A DNA stretch of 64,000 bases, taken from the NCBI RefSeq assembly GCF_022406875.1, contig NZ_CP023018.1, positions 283,575-347,574 on the forward strand, given 5' to 3'. Every line of letters begins with the position of its first letter. Within the stretch, counting starts at the first letter, position 1. Below are positions 34,620 to 44,239 of this stretch, piece by piece. The notes beneath the pieces are model-generated. The model saw nothing but the letters and a program-made list of their open reading frames with translations. It searched no databases and was not told where the DNA came from. The translations under genes and the position numbers were made by a program. This DNA is from Ectothiorhodosinus mongolicus (lineage in GTDB: Bacteria > Pseudomonadota > Gammaproteobacteria > Ectothiorhodospirales > Ectothiorhodospiraceae).

Positions 34620-35953
34620 AGCTGATCTCCCGATTGCGGCGACAAACGGCCCTGAAGTTCCGATAGTAAGCGCTGATGCAGGCCGGCAAAGCCGCCGTTG
34701 CTCATAATCAGCACATGATCCCCGGGCCGTAGGTCCGCCTTCAAGCTGTGCAATAAGGCATCGATGTCGGTTTCCACCCTGACCTGATCACCCAAGGGGC
34801 GCATGGCCGCGGCCACATCCCAACCGATGTCAGGGCTGGCATAAACCCAGGTGGCGTCGGCTTGTTTTAAGCTGGGGGCTAGGGCCTGCTCGTGCACACC
34901 GAGGCGCATGGTGTTTGAGCGCGGCTCCAGCACAGCGATCACACGCTCACTGCCCACGTGCTGGCGCAAAGCGGCAATGGTGGCACCGATGGCTGTGGGG
35001 TGATGCGCGAAGTCATCATAGACGCGAATCCCGCCCACTTCACCGCGCAGCTCCAGGCGACGCTTCACTCCTTGAAACTGGCTGAGCGCCTCGATGCCGA
35101 CCTCGAGTGCCACGCCGGCATGACGCGCTGCCAGTAAGGCCGCCAAAGCATTGAGCTGATTGTGCTGCCCGGGCATGGGGAAAGCGTCTTGTAGCGCTGG
35201 CGTGATGCCCCAGTCAGCATCAGAGTCGGTGCCAAAGCGTGTTACAGGTGTCCACAGGCCTTGGGCCAAAACCCGCTCCAGCGCTTCATCCCCATAGCGG
35301 CTGATGACCAGCCCATTACCCGGCACAATGCGTATTAAATGGTGAAATTGCCGCTCAATCGCTGCAAGATCGGGGAAGATATCCGCATGATCGAACTCTA
35401 GATTGTTGAGGATCAGCGTCCGCGGGTGGTAGTGCACAAACTTAGAGCGCTTATCGCAAAACGCCGTATCGTATTCATCGGCCTCGACCACAAAAAACGG
35501 CGAGCGCCCCAAGCGCGCTGAGACCCCGAAATTACCCGGCACCCCGCCAATCAAAAACCCCGGCTCAAGCCCGGCGTATTCTAAAATCCATGCCAAGATA
35601 CTGGCGGTAGTGGTTTTGCCATGTGTGCCAGCCACGGCCAACACCCAGCGGTCTTTGAGCACATGCTCGGCCAGCCACTGCGGCCCGGAGGTATAAGCCA
35701 AGCCCTGATTCAGCACATATTCCAGCGAAGGATTACCACGGCTAATCACATTCCCCACCACCACATTGGGGTACGACCCCCAATTGGGGTCGTACCCCTC
35801 TTGGAAGGTGATGCCTTGCTCTGCGAGCAGGGTACTCATGGGTGGGTAGACGCCAGTGTCGCTGCCGGTGACGTGGTAGCCGGCAGCTTTGGCCAAAAGT
35901 GCGATGCCGCCCATGAAGGTGCCGCCAATGCCGAGGATGTGAATGTGCTTCAT
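34616..35953 (-). CDS. mpl: UDP-N-acetylmuramate:L-alanyl-gamma-D-glutamyl-meso-diaminopimelate ligase
   Basis: A 445-residue cytoplasmic murein-recycling ligase that attaches recovered tripeptide to UDP-MurNAc. It has HILGIGGTFMGGIALLA (nucleotide fold), YPPMSTLLAEQGI, AGTHGKTTTASILAWILE (ATP loop), GGVPGNFGVSARLG, EADEYDTAFCDKRSKFVHY, NLEFDHADIF, YDDFAHHPTAI and EPRSNTM. A type A palindrome on the plus strand (35768-35798) lies in frame near residues 52-62 and encodes EGYDPNWGSYPN, in the loop where E. coli Mpl has GYDASQLEPQPD. Overall length is normal. It overlaps both neighbours by 4 bases. Confidence 0.95.
   Translation of the reverse strand: MKHIHILGIGGTFMGGIALLAKAAGYHVTGSDTGVYPPMSTLLAEQGITFQEGYDPNWGSYPNVVVGNVISRGNPSLEYVLNQGLAYTSGPQWLAEHVLKDRWVLAVAGTHGKTTTASILAWILEYAGLEPGFLIGGVPGNFGVSARLGRSPFFVVEADEYDTAFCDKRSKFVHYHPRTLILNNLEFDHADIFPDLAAIERQFHHLIRIVPGNGLVISRYGDEALERVLAQGLWTPVTRFGTDSDADWGITPALQDAFPMPGQHNQLNALAALLAARHAGVALEVGIEALSQFQGVKRRLELRGEVGGIRVYDDFAHHPTAIGATIAALRQHVGSERVIAVLEPRSNTMRLGVHEQALAPSLKQADATWVYASPDIGWDVAAAMRPLGDQVRVETDIDALLHSLKADLRPGDHVLIMSNGGFAGLHQRLLSELQGRLSPQSGDQL
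35768..35798. repeat. type A inverted pair inside mpl
   Basis: GGGGTACGACCCC (35768-35780) and GGGGTCGTACCCC (35786-35798), a perfect inverted repeat around five bases. On the coding strand it is read GGG-TAC-GAC-CCC, the third of the possible frames, with no stop. Confidence 0.87.
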
Positions 35954-36471
35954 GCCACCCAGGCGCTATGCACCCACTCACCCAAAATGCCAGCAAGCAG
36001 CATATAGAGAATGGCCAGACCGACACCGCCAGCCGGATTTTTGATGTCGAGAGCGCGACGCAGCACATGGCCATAGGCAGTAAGCAACCAGCCCAGCAGC
36101 AGCAAGTAGATGATGGTGGTGAATAAGGACACTTCTTCTGGGCCATCGACGCTGCGCAGCTGAAGCACCACAGGGATCATCAACACGCCTAGCACAACAC
36201 CTACGCCCAGAAGGCCCGTAAAGGTCTGATTGAACCGCTCACCCAGGCTCCGCGTGCGCAGCAAGACAAGGGTGAACACGCCCAGCAAAGCCAAATCCAG
36301 ACCCGCCTGCACCAAAGCAACGCCAAGCGGATAAAACGGCGCAACAACCACCACGGCCAAAAGCCAATAAAGCAGCGCGCAGATCAGCAATAAGGGCTGA
36401 GAGGCCGGCAGGTCCTCGGGGCCGCGGCGCAGCAAGGCCAGGTCAACAAATGGTTTGAGCAGCGCGTACAT
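35950..36471 (-). CDS. conserved membrane protein
   Basis: A 173-residue protein with about five hydrophobic helices (LLLICALLYWLLAVVVVAPF, LDLALLGVFTLVLLRT, GVVLGVLMIPVVLQL, FTTIIYLLLLGWLLTAYG, GVGLAILYMLLAGILG). No functional motif is recognised. It lies between mlaA and mpl and overlaps the mpl start by 4 bases, so an envelope-related role is plausible by position only. Confidence 0.8.
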   Translation of the reverse strand: MYALLKPFVDLALLRRGPEDLPASQPLLLICALLYWLLAVVVVAPFYPLGVALVQAGLDLALLGVFTLVLLRTRSLGERFNQTFTGLLGVGVVLGVLMIPVVLQLRSVDGPEEVSLFTTIIYLLLLGWLLTAYGHVLRRALDIKNPAGGVGLAILYMLLAGILGEWVHSAWVA

Positions 36472-36500
36472 GGTTGTGGCTTAAATCCGCGACGCGCCCA

Positions 36501-37253
36501 TTAAGGCATACCGTCTTCTTCCAGCTCTCTTAAGAAATCCAGCTGCTGATCACTGCTGGGAGCACCATCGCGCACCAGAAACTCGCGCCGCTCAAGATAA
36601 GCATTGCGGATGGCCATATAGCGATCGGTGGCTACCTCATCCAAAGCCCGCTCGGTAGATAGCAAGCGCGCTCTTACGTGGACGATATCTAGCGCCAACA
36701 AGGCGTAACGCTCATCACCCAGACCCGCACGAATCGCCGGATCGAGTTCCCAATCGACCACCCGCGCCGGCGCATCGCGCACGCTGCTGGGCCCGAGCAT
36801 CGGCAGAACCACGTAAGGACCCGAGGGCACACCCCAGACTCCCAGGGTCTGACCGAAATCTTCCTGACTCTTCTCCAGTCCCATGGGGGTGGCTACATCA
36901 AACAAACCTAAAACCCCGAAACTGGTGTTCATAATCAGGCGCGTGAAATCAGAGGCGGCGTTGTGAAACTTGCCCTGCAGGACGTTATTAAAGGCATTAC
37001 GGATCTCCAGCAGATTGCTGAAGAAATTACCGACGCTGTTTTGTACCGGCCGGGGTGTCGCCGCTTTATAGCCTTGCGCCACCGGTTTTAATACCGCCCG
37101 ATCCACCGCGTCATTCACAGTAAACATCGCGCGGTTGTAGCTCTCGAAGGGATCGCGGTCATCACGCGAGTACTCAGGCACGCTGGCGCAAGCGCCCAAA
37201 AGACCCACGGCCAACAGCAGCGCCAAGATTTGACTAAGGCGGTTACCGGCCAC
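36501..37253 (-). CDS. mlaA: MlaA/VacJ outer-membrane lipoprotein
   Basis: A 250-residue lipoprotein of the Mla pathway that keeps phospholipids out of the outer leaflet. The GTG start at 37253 gives a short N-region, a hydrophobic core and the lipobox LLGAC (Cys at residue 22). The mature part has the family signature [57 protein letters not shown] and [20 protein letters not shown]. The longer open frame to 37403 runs inside argG and is unlikely to be used. The start overlaps the argG stop by 11 bases. Other mla genes are not in the window. Confidence 0.92.
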   Translation of the reverse strand: MAGNRLSQILALLLAVGLLGACASVPEYSRDDRDPFESYNRAMFTVNDAVDRAVLKPVAQGYKAATPRPVQNSVGNFFSNLLEIRNAFNNVLQGKFHNAASDFTRLIMNTSFGVLGLFDVATPMGLEKSQEDFGQTLGVWGVPSGPYVVLPMLGPSSVRDAPARVVDWELDPAIRAGLGDERYALLALDIVHVRARLLSTERALDEVATDRYMAIRNAYLERREFLVRDGAPSSDQQLDFLRELEEDGMP

Positions 37254-38457
37254 GCTGAGCCGCAATCCGCATACGCAGCGCGTTGAGTTTAATAAAGCCT
37301 TCCGCGTCCTTTTGATCATAAGCACCGGCATCGTCCTCAAAAGTGGCGATATGGGTATCAAATAGGCTGTCGGATTGCGACTGCCGTCCGGCCACAATGA
37401 CATTGCCTTTGTAGAGCTTCAAGCGCACCAGCCCGTTGACATGCACCTGCGAAGCATCGATCAGGGCCTGTAGCATCTGGCGTTCTGGGCTCCACCAATA
37501 GCCATTGTAAATCAAGCTGGCATACCGCGGCATCAGCTCATCTTTGAGATGCGCGGCCTCGCGATCTAAGGTCAACGACTCAATCGCGCGATGCGCTTTC
37601 AATAAGATCGTGCCGCCAGGAGTTTCATAACAGCCGCGAGACTTCATGCCGACATAGCGGTTTTCAACCAAATCCAGCCGCCCGATACCGTGACGACCTC
37701 CGATTTGATTGAGGCGCTCCAGCAGGGTTGCTGGCGATAGCGACTCACCATTTAAGGCCACAGGGTCACCGCCGGCAAACTGGATTTCCAGATACTCCGG
37801 CGCATCGGGGGCCGCCTCAGGAGAGACGGTCCAGCGCCACATGTCCTCTTCCGCTTCACACCAAGGATCTTCCAGCTGATTGCCCTCATAGGAGATATGC
37901 AGCAGGTTGGCATCCATGGAATATGGGGATTTCTTGCCGCGCTTCATGTCGACGGGGATTTGGTGCTGCTCGGCATAGGCCAAGAGTTTTTCGCGCGAGT
38001 TCAAATCCCATTCCCGCCAGGGGGCGATAACTTTAACCCCGGGCTTTAGCGCATAGGCACCCAGTTCAAAACGCACCTGGTCATTGCCCTTGCCGGTGGC
38101 GCCATGCGAGATGGCATCAGCGCCGGTTTCATTGGCGATTTCGATCAGGCGCTTGGCGATCAAGGGGCGCGCGATCGAGGTGCCCAGCAGATATTCACCT
38201 TCATACACGGTATTGGCACGAAACATCGGGAACACGAAGTCGCGCACGAACTCCTCGCGCAAATCATCGATGTAGATTTCTTGAACGCCCATGGCCTGGG
38301 CTTTGGCGCGCGCTGGCTCAAGCTCTTCGCCCTGACCAATATCGGCAGTGAACGTCACCACCTCACAGCCGTAAGTATCCTCCAGCCACTTGAGAATCAC
38401 GGAGGTATCCAGCCCACCTGAATACGCGAGCACGACTTTTTTGATGGGTTCTGCCAT
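37243..38457 (-). CDS. argG: argininosuccinate synthase
   Basis: A 404-residue enzyme joining citrulline and aspartate with ATP in arginine synthesis. The N-terminal ATP-pyrophosphatase motif is [20 protein letters not shown]. Further conserved stretches are [34 protein letters not shown] and [24 protein letters not shown]. Length is usual. With argD and argF at 48.9-51.0 kb, three arginine genes lie in the window, but argG is about 10 kb away and on the other strand. It leads the argG-mlaA-membrane protein-mpl run. Confidence 0.97.
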   Translation of the reverse strand: MAEPIKKVVLAYSGGLDTSVILKWLEDTYGCEVVTFTADIGQGEELEPARAKAQAMGVQEIYIDDLREEFVRDFVFPMFRANTVYEGEYLLGTSIARPLIAKRLIEIANETGADAISHGATGKGNDQVRFELGAYALKPGVKVIAPWREWDLNSREKLLAYAEQHQIPVDMKRGKKSPYSMDANLLHISYEGNQLEDPWCEAEEDMWRWTVSPEAAPDAPEYLEIQFAGGDPVALNGESLSPATLLERLNQIGGRHGIGRLDLVENRYVGMKSRGCYETPGGTILLKAHRAIESLTLDREAAHLKDELMPRYASLIYNGYWWSPERQMLQALIDASQVHVNGLVRLKLYKGNVIVAGRQSQSDSLFDTHIATFEDDAGAYDQKDAEGFIKLNALRMRIAAQRGR

Positions 38458-38512
38458 GGTTGTGTTCCTGAATCACGCCTGTACCAACAAGGCGCGCAGT
38501 ATAACCAAAACG

Positions 38513-39946
38513 CTAGCGCGGGGGCAGGATATCGGTGATCGAACCGTGTAGCACTTCTGCCGCAAAGCCAACGGTTTCTGACAGCGTCGGATGCGGGTGA
38601 ATAGTCAGCCCCAGATCGGCTACATCCGCGCCCAGCTCCATCGCCAGCATGGTCTCGGCAATCAGCTCACCGGCATGTGGCCCGACAATACCTGCACCAA
38701 TCACGCGATCCTGATCATCGACAAGCAGCTTAGTCAGGCCGGCATCCCCGCCGACACTGATGGCCCGGCCGCTGGCCGCCCAGGGAAACACGCCTTTCTT
38801 ATAAGCAATGCCCTTTTGTTTGGCTTCGGTTTCGGTGAGACCCGCCCAAGCCACTTCGGGATGGGTGTAGGCCACGCTGGGAATACTGCGCGCATCAAAA
38901 CTGGATTTCTGCCCGGCGGCGACTTCAGCGGCGACCTTACCCTCGTGCGTCGCTTTATGCGCCAGCATGGGCGCGCCCACCACATCGCCAATGGCAAAAA
39001 TATGCGAGACATTGGTGCGCATTTGCCGATCCACGGCGATAATGCCACGCTCGTCCACGGAGACGCCGGCCGCCTCGGCGCCGATCTTGCCGCCATTAGC
39101 AGAGCGGCCCACCGAGACCAACACGCGATCAAAACAGTCATTGGCCGGAGCCTTATCACCCTCAAAGCTCACCTCGATGCCTTTTTTGCTGGCCTTGGCC
39201 GAGGTCACGCGGGTTTTTAAGAAGATATTTTCGTAACGGCCGGCAAGGCGTTTTTCCAAGGGCTTGACCAAGTCACGATCCACACCCGGCATGAGATCTG
39301 AGGACAGTTCACACACCGTGACTTTCGAGCCCAATGCCTCATAAACGCAGGCCATCTCCAGACCGATAATACCGCCGCCAATCACCAACAATCGCTTAGG
39401 GATATCGCGCAGCTCCAAAGCGCCGGTGGAGTCCATCACCCGCTCATCTTCCCAAGGCAACCCCGGCAGACGAATGGGTTGTGAGCCCACGGCGATGATG
39501 GCTTGTTCAAAGCCGATCATGTGTTCTTGGCCATCATGACTCACGCTGACCGAATGCGGCGATACGAACTGCCCTACGCCCTGCACCACCCGCACTTTGC
39601 GCTGTTTGGCCAGATGCGCCAGACCCTTGGTAAGCTTGCCGATGACGCCGTTTTTATACTCCGCCAGCTTGGGCAGGTTGATCTTCGGTGCACCGAACTC
39701 AATACCATGAGTGGCGAATGTGGCCGCCTCATCAATGACATTGGCAGCATGCAAAAGCGCTTTTGAGGGAATACAGCCGACGTTCAAACACACCCCGCCG
39801 ATCACCGGATAACGCTCAACCAGCACCACATCCAAACCCAAGTCGGCAGCGCGAAACGCCGCGGTGTAGCCGCCCGGACCGGAGCCCAGTACCAACAGTT
39901 GGCATTGCAGATCGGGGGTTACATCACTGGCTTTGGCATCGGCCAT
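38513..39946 (-). CDS. lpd: dihydrolipoyl dehydrogenase (E3)
   Basis: A 477-residue flavoprotein that reoxidises lipoyl groups of 2-oxoacid dehydrogenases with NAD. It has an FAD-binding start (VLGSGPGGYTAAFRAADLG), the redox-active disulfide in GGVCLNVGCIPSKALLHAAN, an NAD-binding GGGIIGLEMACVYEALGSKV, IFAIGDVVGAPMLAHKATHEG, and the catalytic His-Glu pair near the C-terminus (HPHPTLSETV). There is no fused lipoyl domain. The ATG at 39946 is favoured by GGAG six bases upstream. It is the third gene of the aceE-aceF-lpd operon, 22 bases after aceF. Confidence 0.95.
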   Translation of the reverse strand: MADAKASDVTPDLQCQLLVLGSGPGGYTAAFRAADLGLDVVLVERYPVIGGVCLNVGCIPSKALLHAANVIDEAATFATHGIEFGAPKINLPKLAEYKNGVIGKLTKGLAHLAKQRKVRVVQGVGQFVSPHSVSVSHDGQEHMIGFEQAIIAVGSQPIRLPGLPWEDERVMDSTGALELRDIPKRLLVIGGGIIGLEMACVYEALGSKVTVCELSSDLMPGVDRDLVKPLEKRLAGRYENIFLKTRVTSAKASKKGIEVSFEGDKAPANDCFDRVLVSVGRSANGGKIGAEAAGVSVDERGIIAVDRQMRTNVSHIFAIGDVVGAPMLAHKATHEGKVAAEVAAGQKSSFDARSIPSVAYTHPEVAWAGLTETEAKQKGIAYKKGVFPWAASGRAISVGGDAGLTKLLVDDQDRVIGAGIVGPHAGELIAETMLAMELGADVADLGLTIHPHPTLSETVGFAAEVLHGSITDILPPR

Positions 39947-39968
39947 CATTGACTCCAAAAGAATGCTC

Positions 39969-41360
39969 TTACAGCAGCATGCGGCGCATATCCGACAACA
40001 GGCCGCTTAAGTAAGTGGTGAAGCGCGCCCCCAAGGCACCATCAATCACGCGGTGATCATAGGACAGTGACAGCGGCAAAATCAGCCGCGGCATAAACTC
40101 CTGACCATTCCATACCGGCTGCATGCCGGCCCGCGAGACGCCAAGAATAGCGACCTCTGGGGCGTTTACGATCGGCGTGAAATGCGTGCCGCCGATACCG
40201 CCCAAGCTGGTGATGGTGATACAGCCACCCTCCATATCTTGGGTTTTGAGGCGGCGATTGCGGGCTTTTTCGGAGATCTCGGCAGTCTCTCGCGCCAGCT
40301 CGACTAAGGATTTGCGATCCACATCACGCACTACCGGCACGACCAAGCCATCGGGGGTGTCCACAGCAATGCCCATGTTGTAGTACTGCTTGATGATTAG
40401 CTGCTCGCCGGTGGGATCCAACGAGGCGTTAAAACGCGGGTATTCTTTTAAAGCCGAGACCAGGGCCTTCATCAAAAACGCTAGGAAGGTGATTTTCACG
40501 CCCTTGTCTTTGTATTCGGCGGCCAGCTGTTTGCGGAAAGCGTCGAGCTCGGTGATATCGGCTTCATCGAACTGCGTGACATGCGGGATGGTGACCCAGT
40601 TGCGGTGCAGGTTCTGCCCCGTGAGTCGGTTGATCTTGGTCAGCGGTTGATAGTCGACGGCGCCAAAGCGAGTGAAATCAATCTCGGGCACGGGCAAGAG
40701 GCTCAAACCGCCTGTGGCCGGGCCTTGCGCGGCCAAGCGCTTCACAAAGTCTTGGATGTCTTCTTTGAGAATCCGGCCCTTGGGTCCGGTGCCACTAAGA
40801 TGACCCAAATCTACGCCCAACTCGCGGGCAAAGCGGCGCACCGAAGGCGAGGCATGGGCTTTGCGGAAAGCTTCTTCGTCGATGGGGGTCGTGATCGGCG
40901 GTGGACGCAGCCCTGCCGGGGAAGCAGCGGCGGCTTGTGCGGCGGGTGCAGCGGCTGGCGCTGGCGCTTTGGCTTGTGCTGCTGCGGAAGCCGGTGCGGC
41001 GCTGCTGGGTTCGGGCGCGTCAGCGGGCGGCGGGCTGCTGGCTGGTGCGGCGCTGGAGTCTGACTCGGTGGCAGCGGCGCTATCGCTGGCACCATCGCCG
41101 GCACTCTCGCTGGCGCCATCGCTGGCCTCGAGATCAAGAATCGGCGTGCCCTCGGAGACGCGATCGCCGGCTTTAAGTTTCAGGCCCTTAATCACCCCGC
41201 CCTGTGGCGAGGGAATATCCATGGAGGCCTTATCCGACTCCAGGGTGATCAGCGAGTCCTCAGGCTGGACGGTATCGCCCTCCTTGACCAAAACCTCGAT
41301 CACCTCGATGTCTTTGAAGTCGCCGATATCGGGGACTTTGATTTCTACGACACTGCTCAT
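39969..41360 (-). CDS. aceF: pyruvate dehydrogenase E2, dihydrolipoyllysine acetyltransferase
   Basis: A 463-residue E2 core. It has one lipoyl domain (residues ~1-78, lipoyl Lys in ESDKASMDIP), whereas E. coli has three. A long Ala/Pro/Ser-rich linker follows (~80-150), then the peripheral subunit-binding domain (HASPSVRRFARELGVDLGHL...GRILKEDI) and a catalytic domain with the C-terminal DHRVIDGALGARF. It moves acetyl groups from E1 to CoA. It lies 30 bases after aceE and 22 before lpd. The lipoate ligase at 58.4 kb is a possible modifier. Confidence 0.95.
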   Translation of the reverse strand: MSSVVEIKVPDIGDFKDIEVIEVLVKEGDTVQPEDSLITLESDKASMDIPSPQGGVIKGLKLKAGDRVSEGTPILDLEASDGASESAGDGASDSAAATESDSSAAPASSPPPADAPEPSSAAPASAAAQAKAPAPAAAPAAQAAAASPAGLRPPPITTPIDEEAFRKAHASPSVRRFARELGVDLGHLSGTGPKGRILKEDIQDFVKRLAAQGPATGGLSLLPVPEIDFTRFGAVDYQPLTKINRLTGQNLHRNWVTIPHVTQFDEADITELDAFRKQLAAEYKDKGVKITFLAFLMKALVSALKEYPRFNASLDPTGEQLIIKQYYNMGIAVDTPDGLVVPVVRDVDRKSLVELARETAEISEKARNRRLKTQDMEGGCITITSLGGIGGTHFTPIVNAPEVAILGVSRAGMQPVWNGQEFMPRLILPLSLSYDHRVIDGALGARFTTYLSGLLSDMRRMLL

Positions 41361-41390
41361 AGGCGCTTCTCCCGTCGCTTTTTATCAGCC

Positions 41391-44054
41391 TTAGGCATGC
41401 AGAGGGTCGATCTTGTCGGCATCAATCTCATAGCGCTTAATGGCATCGACCACCTTGGCGGTGGGCAGCTTGCCCTCATCGGCTAAGGCTTTTAACGCTG
41501 CTAGTGCGACATAGTGGCGGTCCACCTCGAAATGCCGCCGCAGATTCTTGCGCAAGTCACTGCGGCCAAAGCCATCGGTGCCTAAAACGGTGTAATTATC
41601 GGGCACCCAAGCACGGATTTGATCGGCAAAGGCTTTGACATGATCGGTTGAGGCCACCACCGGTCCCTCGGCCTTGGCCAGGCACTGCTCTAACCAGCTT
41701 TGTTTGGGCGTCTTATCGGGGTGCAGCATGTTAAAGCGGGTGGCGGCGCGGCCATCGCGGGCCAGCTCGTTAAAGCTAGTAGCGCTCCAAATATCGGCCT
41801 CCACACCGTAGTCTTTCTTCAGCAAGTCAGCGGCAGCGATGACCTCACGCAGAATGGTGCCCGAACCCATGAGCTGCACGCGCAACTTACCTTTGCCGCC
41901 TTTCTTGAACAGGTACAAGCCTTTGACAATCCCCTCTTCCGCGCCTTTGGGCATGGCGGGCTGATGGTAGTTCTCATTCATCGCCGTGATGTAATAAAAC
42001 ACGTTCTCCTGACGCACATACATGCGCTTCATGCCCTCGTTCAGAATCACCGCCATCTCATAAGCGAAGGTAGGATCGTAGCTGATGCAGTTGGGCACGT
42101 TGGCGGCCATCATGTGGCTGTGGCCGTCTTGATGCTGCAACCCCTCGCCCGAGAGTGTCGTGCGCCCGGCGGTGGCGCCAATCAAAAAGCCCCGCGACTG
42201 CATATCGCCGGCCGCCCAAATCAAATCACCGACGCGCTGGAAACCAAACATCGAGTAGAAGATGTAAAACGGAATCATCGACACGCCATGCACGCTATAG
42301 GAGGTCGCAGCCGCCATCCACGAGGACATAGCGCCAGCCTCATTAATGCCCTCTTCAAGAATCTGGCCCTTCTTCGCCTCTTTGTAAAACATCACCTCAT
42401 CTTTGTCCTGCGGCTCGTACAGCTGACCCACCGAGGAATAAATCCCCAGCTGGCGGAACAGACCCTCCATACCAAACGTACGCGCCTCATCCGGGACGAT
42501 GGGGACAATGTGGCTGCCGATTTTCTTATCGCGCGTGAGCTGGGTGAGCATGCGCACAAAAGCCATGGTGGTGGACATCTCGCGCTCGCCAGAGTCTTCC
42601 AGAAACCCTGAGAACAGCGATAAATCGGGGACTTCCAAAGGCGCCACTGACGATTTACGCACCGGCAGGAAGCCGCCCAGCGCCTCGCGCCGCGCCAGCA
42701 TGTACTTAAGCTCAGCGGAATCCTCGGCGGGCTTCACATATTCCATCGTTTCGGCCTGGGCATCGGAGATAGGAACACTGAAACGAGTGCGGAAGGCTTT
42801 GAGGTCTTCGACGGCCATTTTCTTTTGTTGGTGGGCACGCATCTGGCCTTCGCCGGCCGCGCCCATGCCATAGCCTTTCACCGTCTGCGCGAGGATCACG
42901 GTGGGCTGACCGACGTGATTGACCGCCGCATGATAGGCAGCATAGACCTTGTAAGGGTCATGACCGCCGCGGTTGAGACGCCAGATGGCCTCGTCGGTCA
43001 TCCCAGCGACCATGGCCTTGAGCTCGGGGTATTTACCAAAGAAATGCTCGCGCACATAGCCGCCATCTTTGGACTTGTAGTTTTGGTAATCGCCGTCTAC
43101 CGCTTCCATCATGCGCTGTTTCAACAGGCCTTTGATGTCTCTGGCCAACAGCGGATCCCAGTAGCTGCCCCAGAGAACTTTCAACACATTCCAGCCTGCG
43201 CCGCGGAAGTTGGCTTCGAGTTCTTGAACGATTTTGCCATTGCCGCGCACCGGACCGTCGAGGCGCTGTAAGTTACAGTTCACCACAAAGATCAGGTTAT
43301 CCAGCTTCTCGCGGGCCGCCAGGCTGATCGCCCCTAAGCTTTCCGGCTCATCGGTCTCGCCATCGCCCAAGAAACACCAGACCTTGCGGTCTTGGCCAGC
43401 AGCCAGGCCGCGGTCGTTCATGTATTTCATGAAGCGCGCTTGCATGATGCTGGTGATCGGCCCCAGCCCCATGCTCACGGTGGGGAACTGCCAGTATTCG
43501 GGCATCAACCAAGGGTGGGGATAAGACGATAAGCCCCTGCCGTCGACTTCTTGGCGAAACCCATCCAGCTGGGCTTCGGTAAGGCGGCCCTCGAGGTAGG
43601 AGCGCGCATACACCCCAGGGGCGGAATGGCCCTGAATGAAGATCAAATCGCCACCATGTTCATGAGTAGGGGCGCGCCAGAAATGGTTGAAACCGACGTC
43701 ATAAAGCGTTGCCGCCGAGGCGAAACTGGCGATATGGCCGCCCAGCTCCGAGCTGTTTTGGTTGGCGCGCACCACCATCATCAGCGCGTTCCAGCGAATC
43801 AGCGAACGAATACGGTGCTCTAGCTCGGCATCGCCGGGATACTCGCCTTGGAGGTGCGGCGGGATGGTGTTCACATAGGCCGTATTGGCGGAATACGGCA
43901 GAAAGGTCCCGGAGCGGCGCGCCTGATCCACCAGCTGCTCGAGCAGGTAATGCGCCCGTTCCGGTCCCTCGGCTTGGATCACGGCTTCCAGCGCGTCCAA
44001 CCATTCCTGCGTTTCCTGAGCGTCAATATCGTGCGGCAGGCTTTGGGCGTTCAT
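41391..44054 (-). CDS. aceE: pyruvate dehydrogenase E1, homodimeric type
   Basis: An 887-residue thiamine-diphosphate enzyme that decarboxylates pyruvate. It has the homodimeric gammaproteobacterial architecture: YVNTIPPHLQGEYPGDAELE, RANQNSSELGGHIASFASAATLYDVGFNHFWR, the TPP/Mg motif GDGETDEPES...VVNCNLQRLDGPV, TVKGYGMGAAGEG, and GRTTLSGEGLQHQDGHS. GGAG precedes the ATG by six bases. It leads the aceE-aceF-lpd operon and diverges from pyrC. The 185-base divergent gap shows no PdhR-like operator that I can recognise. Confidence 0.96.
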   Translation of the reverse strand: MNAQSLPHDIDAQETQEWLDALEAVIQAEGPERAHYLLEQLVDQARRSGTFLPYSANTAYVNTIPPHLQGEYPGDAELEHRIRSLIRWNALMMVVRANQNSSELGGHIASFASAATLYDVGFNHFWRAPTHEHGGDLIFIQGHSAPGVYARSYLEGRLTEAQLDGFRQEVDGRGLSSYPHPWLMPEYWQFPTVSMGLGPITSIMQARFMKYMNDRGLAAGQDRKVWCFLGDGETDEPESLGAISLAAREKLDNLIFVVNCNLQRLDGPVRGNGKIVQELEANFRGAGWNVLKVLWGSYWDPLLARDIKGLLKQRMMEAVDGDYQNYKSKDGGYVREHFFGKYPELKAMVAGMTDEAIWRLNRGGHDPYKVYAAYHAAVNHVGQPTVILAQTVKGYGMGAAGEGQMRAHQQKKMAVEDLKAFRTRFSVPISDAQAETMEYVKPAEDSAELKYMLARREALGGFLPVRKSSVAPLEVPDLSLFSGFLEDSGEREMSTTMAFVRMLTQLTRDKKIGSHIVPIVPDEARTFGMEGLFRQLGIYSSVGQLYEPQDKDEVMFYKEAKKGQILEEGINEAGAMSSWMAAATSYSVHGVSMIPFYIFYSMFGFQRVGDLIWAAGDMQSRGFLIGATAGRTTLSGEGLQHQDGHSHMMAANVPNCISYDPTFAYEMAVILNEGMKRMYVRQENVFYYITAMNENYHQPAMPKGAEEGIVKGLYLFKKGGKGKLRVQLMGSGTILREVIAAADLLKKDYGVEADIWSATSFNELARDGRAATRFNMLHPDKTPKQSWLEQCLAKAEGPVVASTDHVKAFADQIRAWVPDNYTVLGTDGFGRSDLRKNLRRHFEVDRHYVALAALKALADEGKLPTAKVVDAIKRYEIDADKIDPLHA

Positions 44055-44239
44055 TCATGCTCTCCATCAACACCACCGGTTGCGCGACTAGAATTCCAGC
44101 CACTGGCGGTGGTTCAATCACCTTGGATTCACGGTTATGTTCAGCGCTTTGGGCAGATGCGTCAAGAAATTACGGCTTTCATGTTATGCTTCACTGCAAC
44201 AAAAATATTCATTAAATTTCAGGCCTCTAGAGCAGATTG

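Noticed and set aside
36501-37403. Longer mlaA reading from 37403
   Set aside because: The extra 50 residues lie inside argG and would place a non-signal sequence before the lipoprotein signal.
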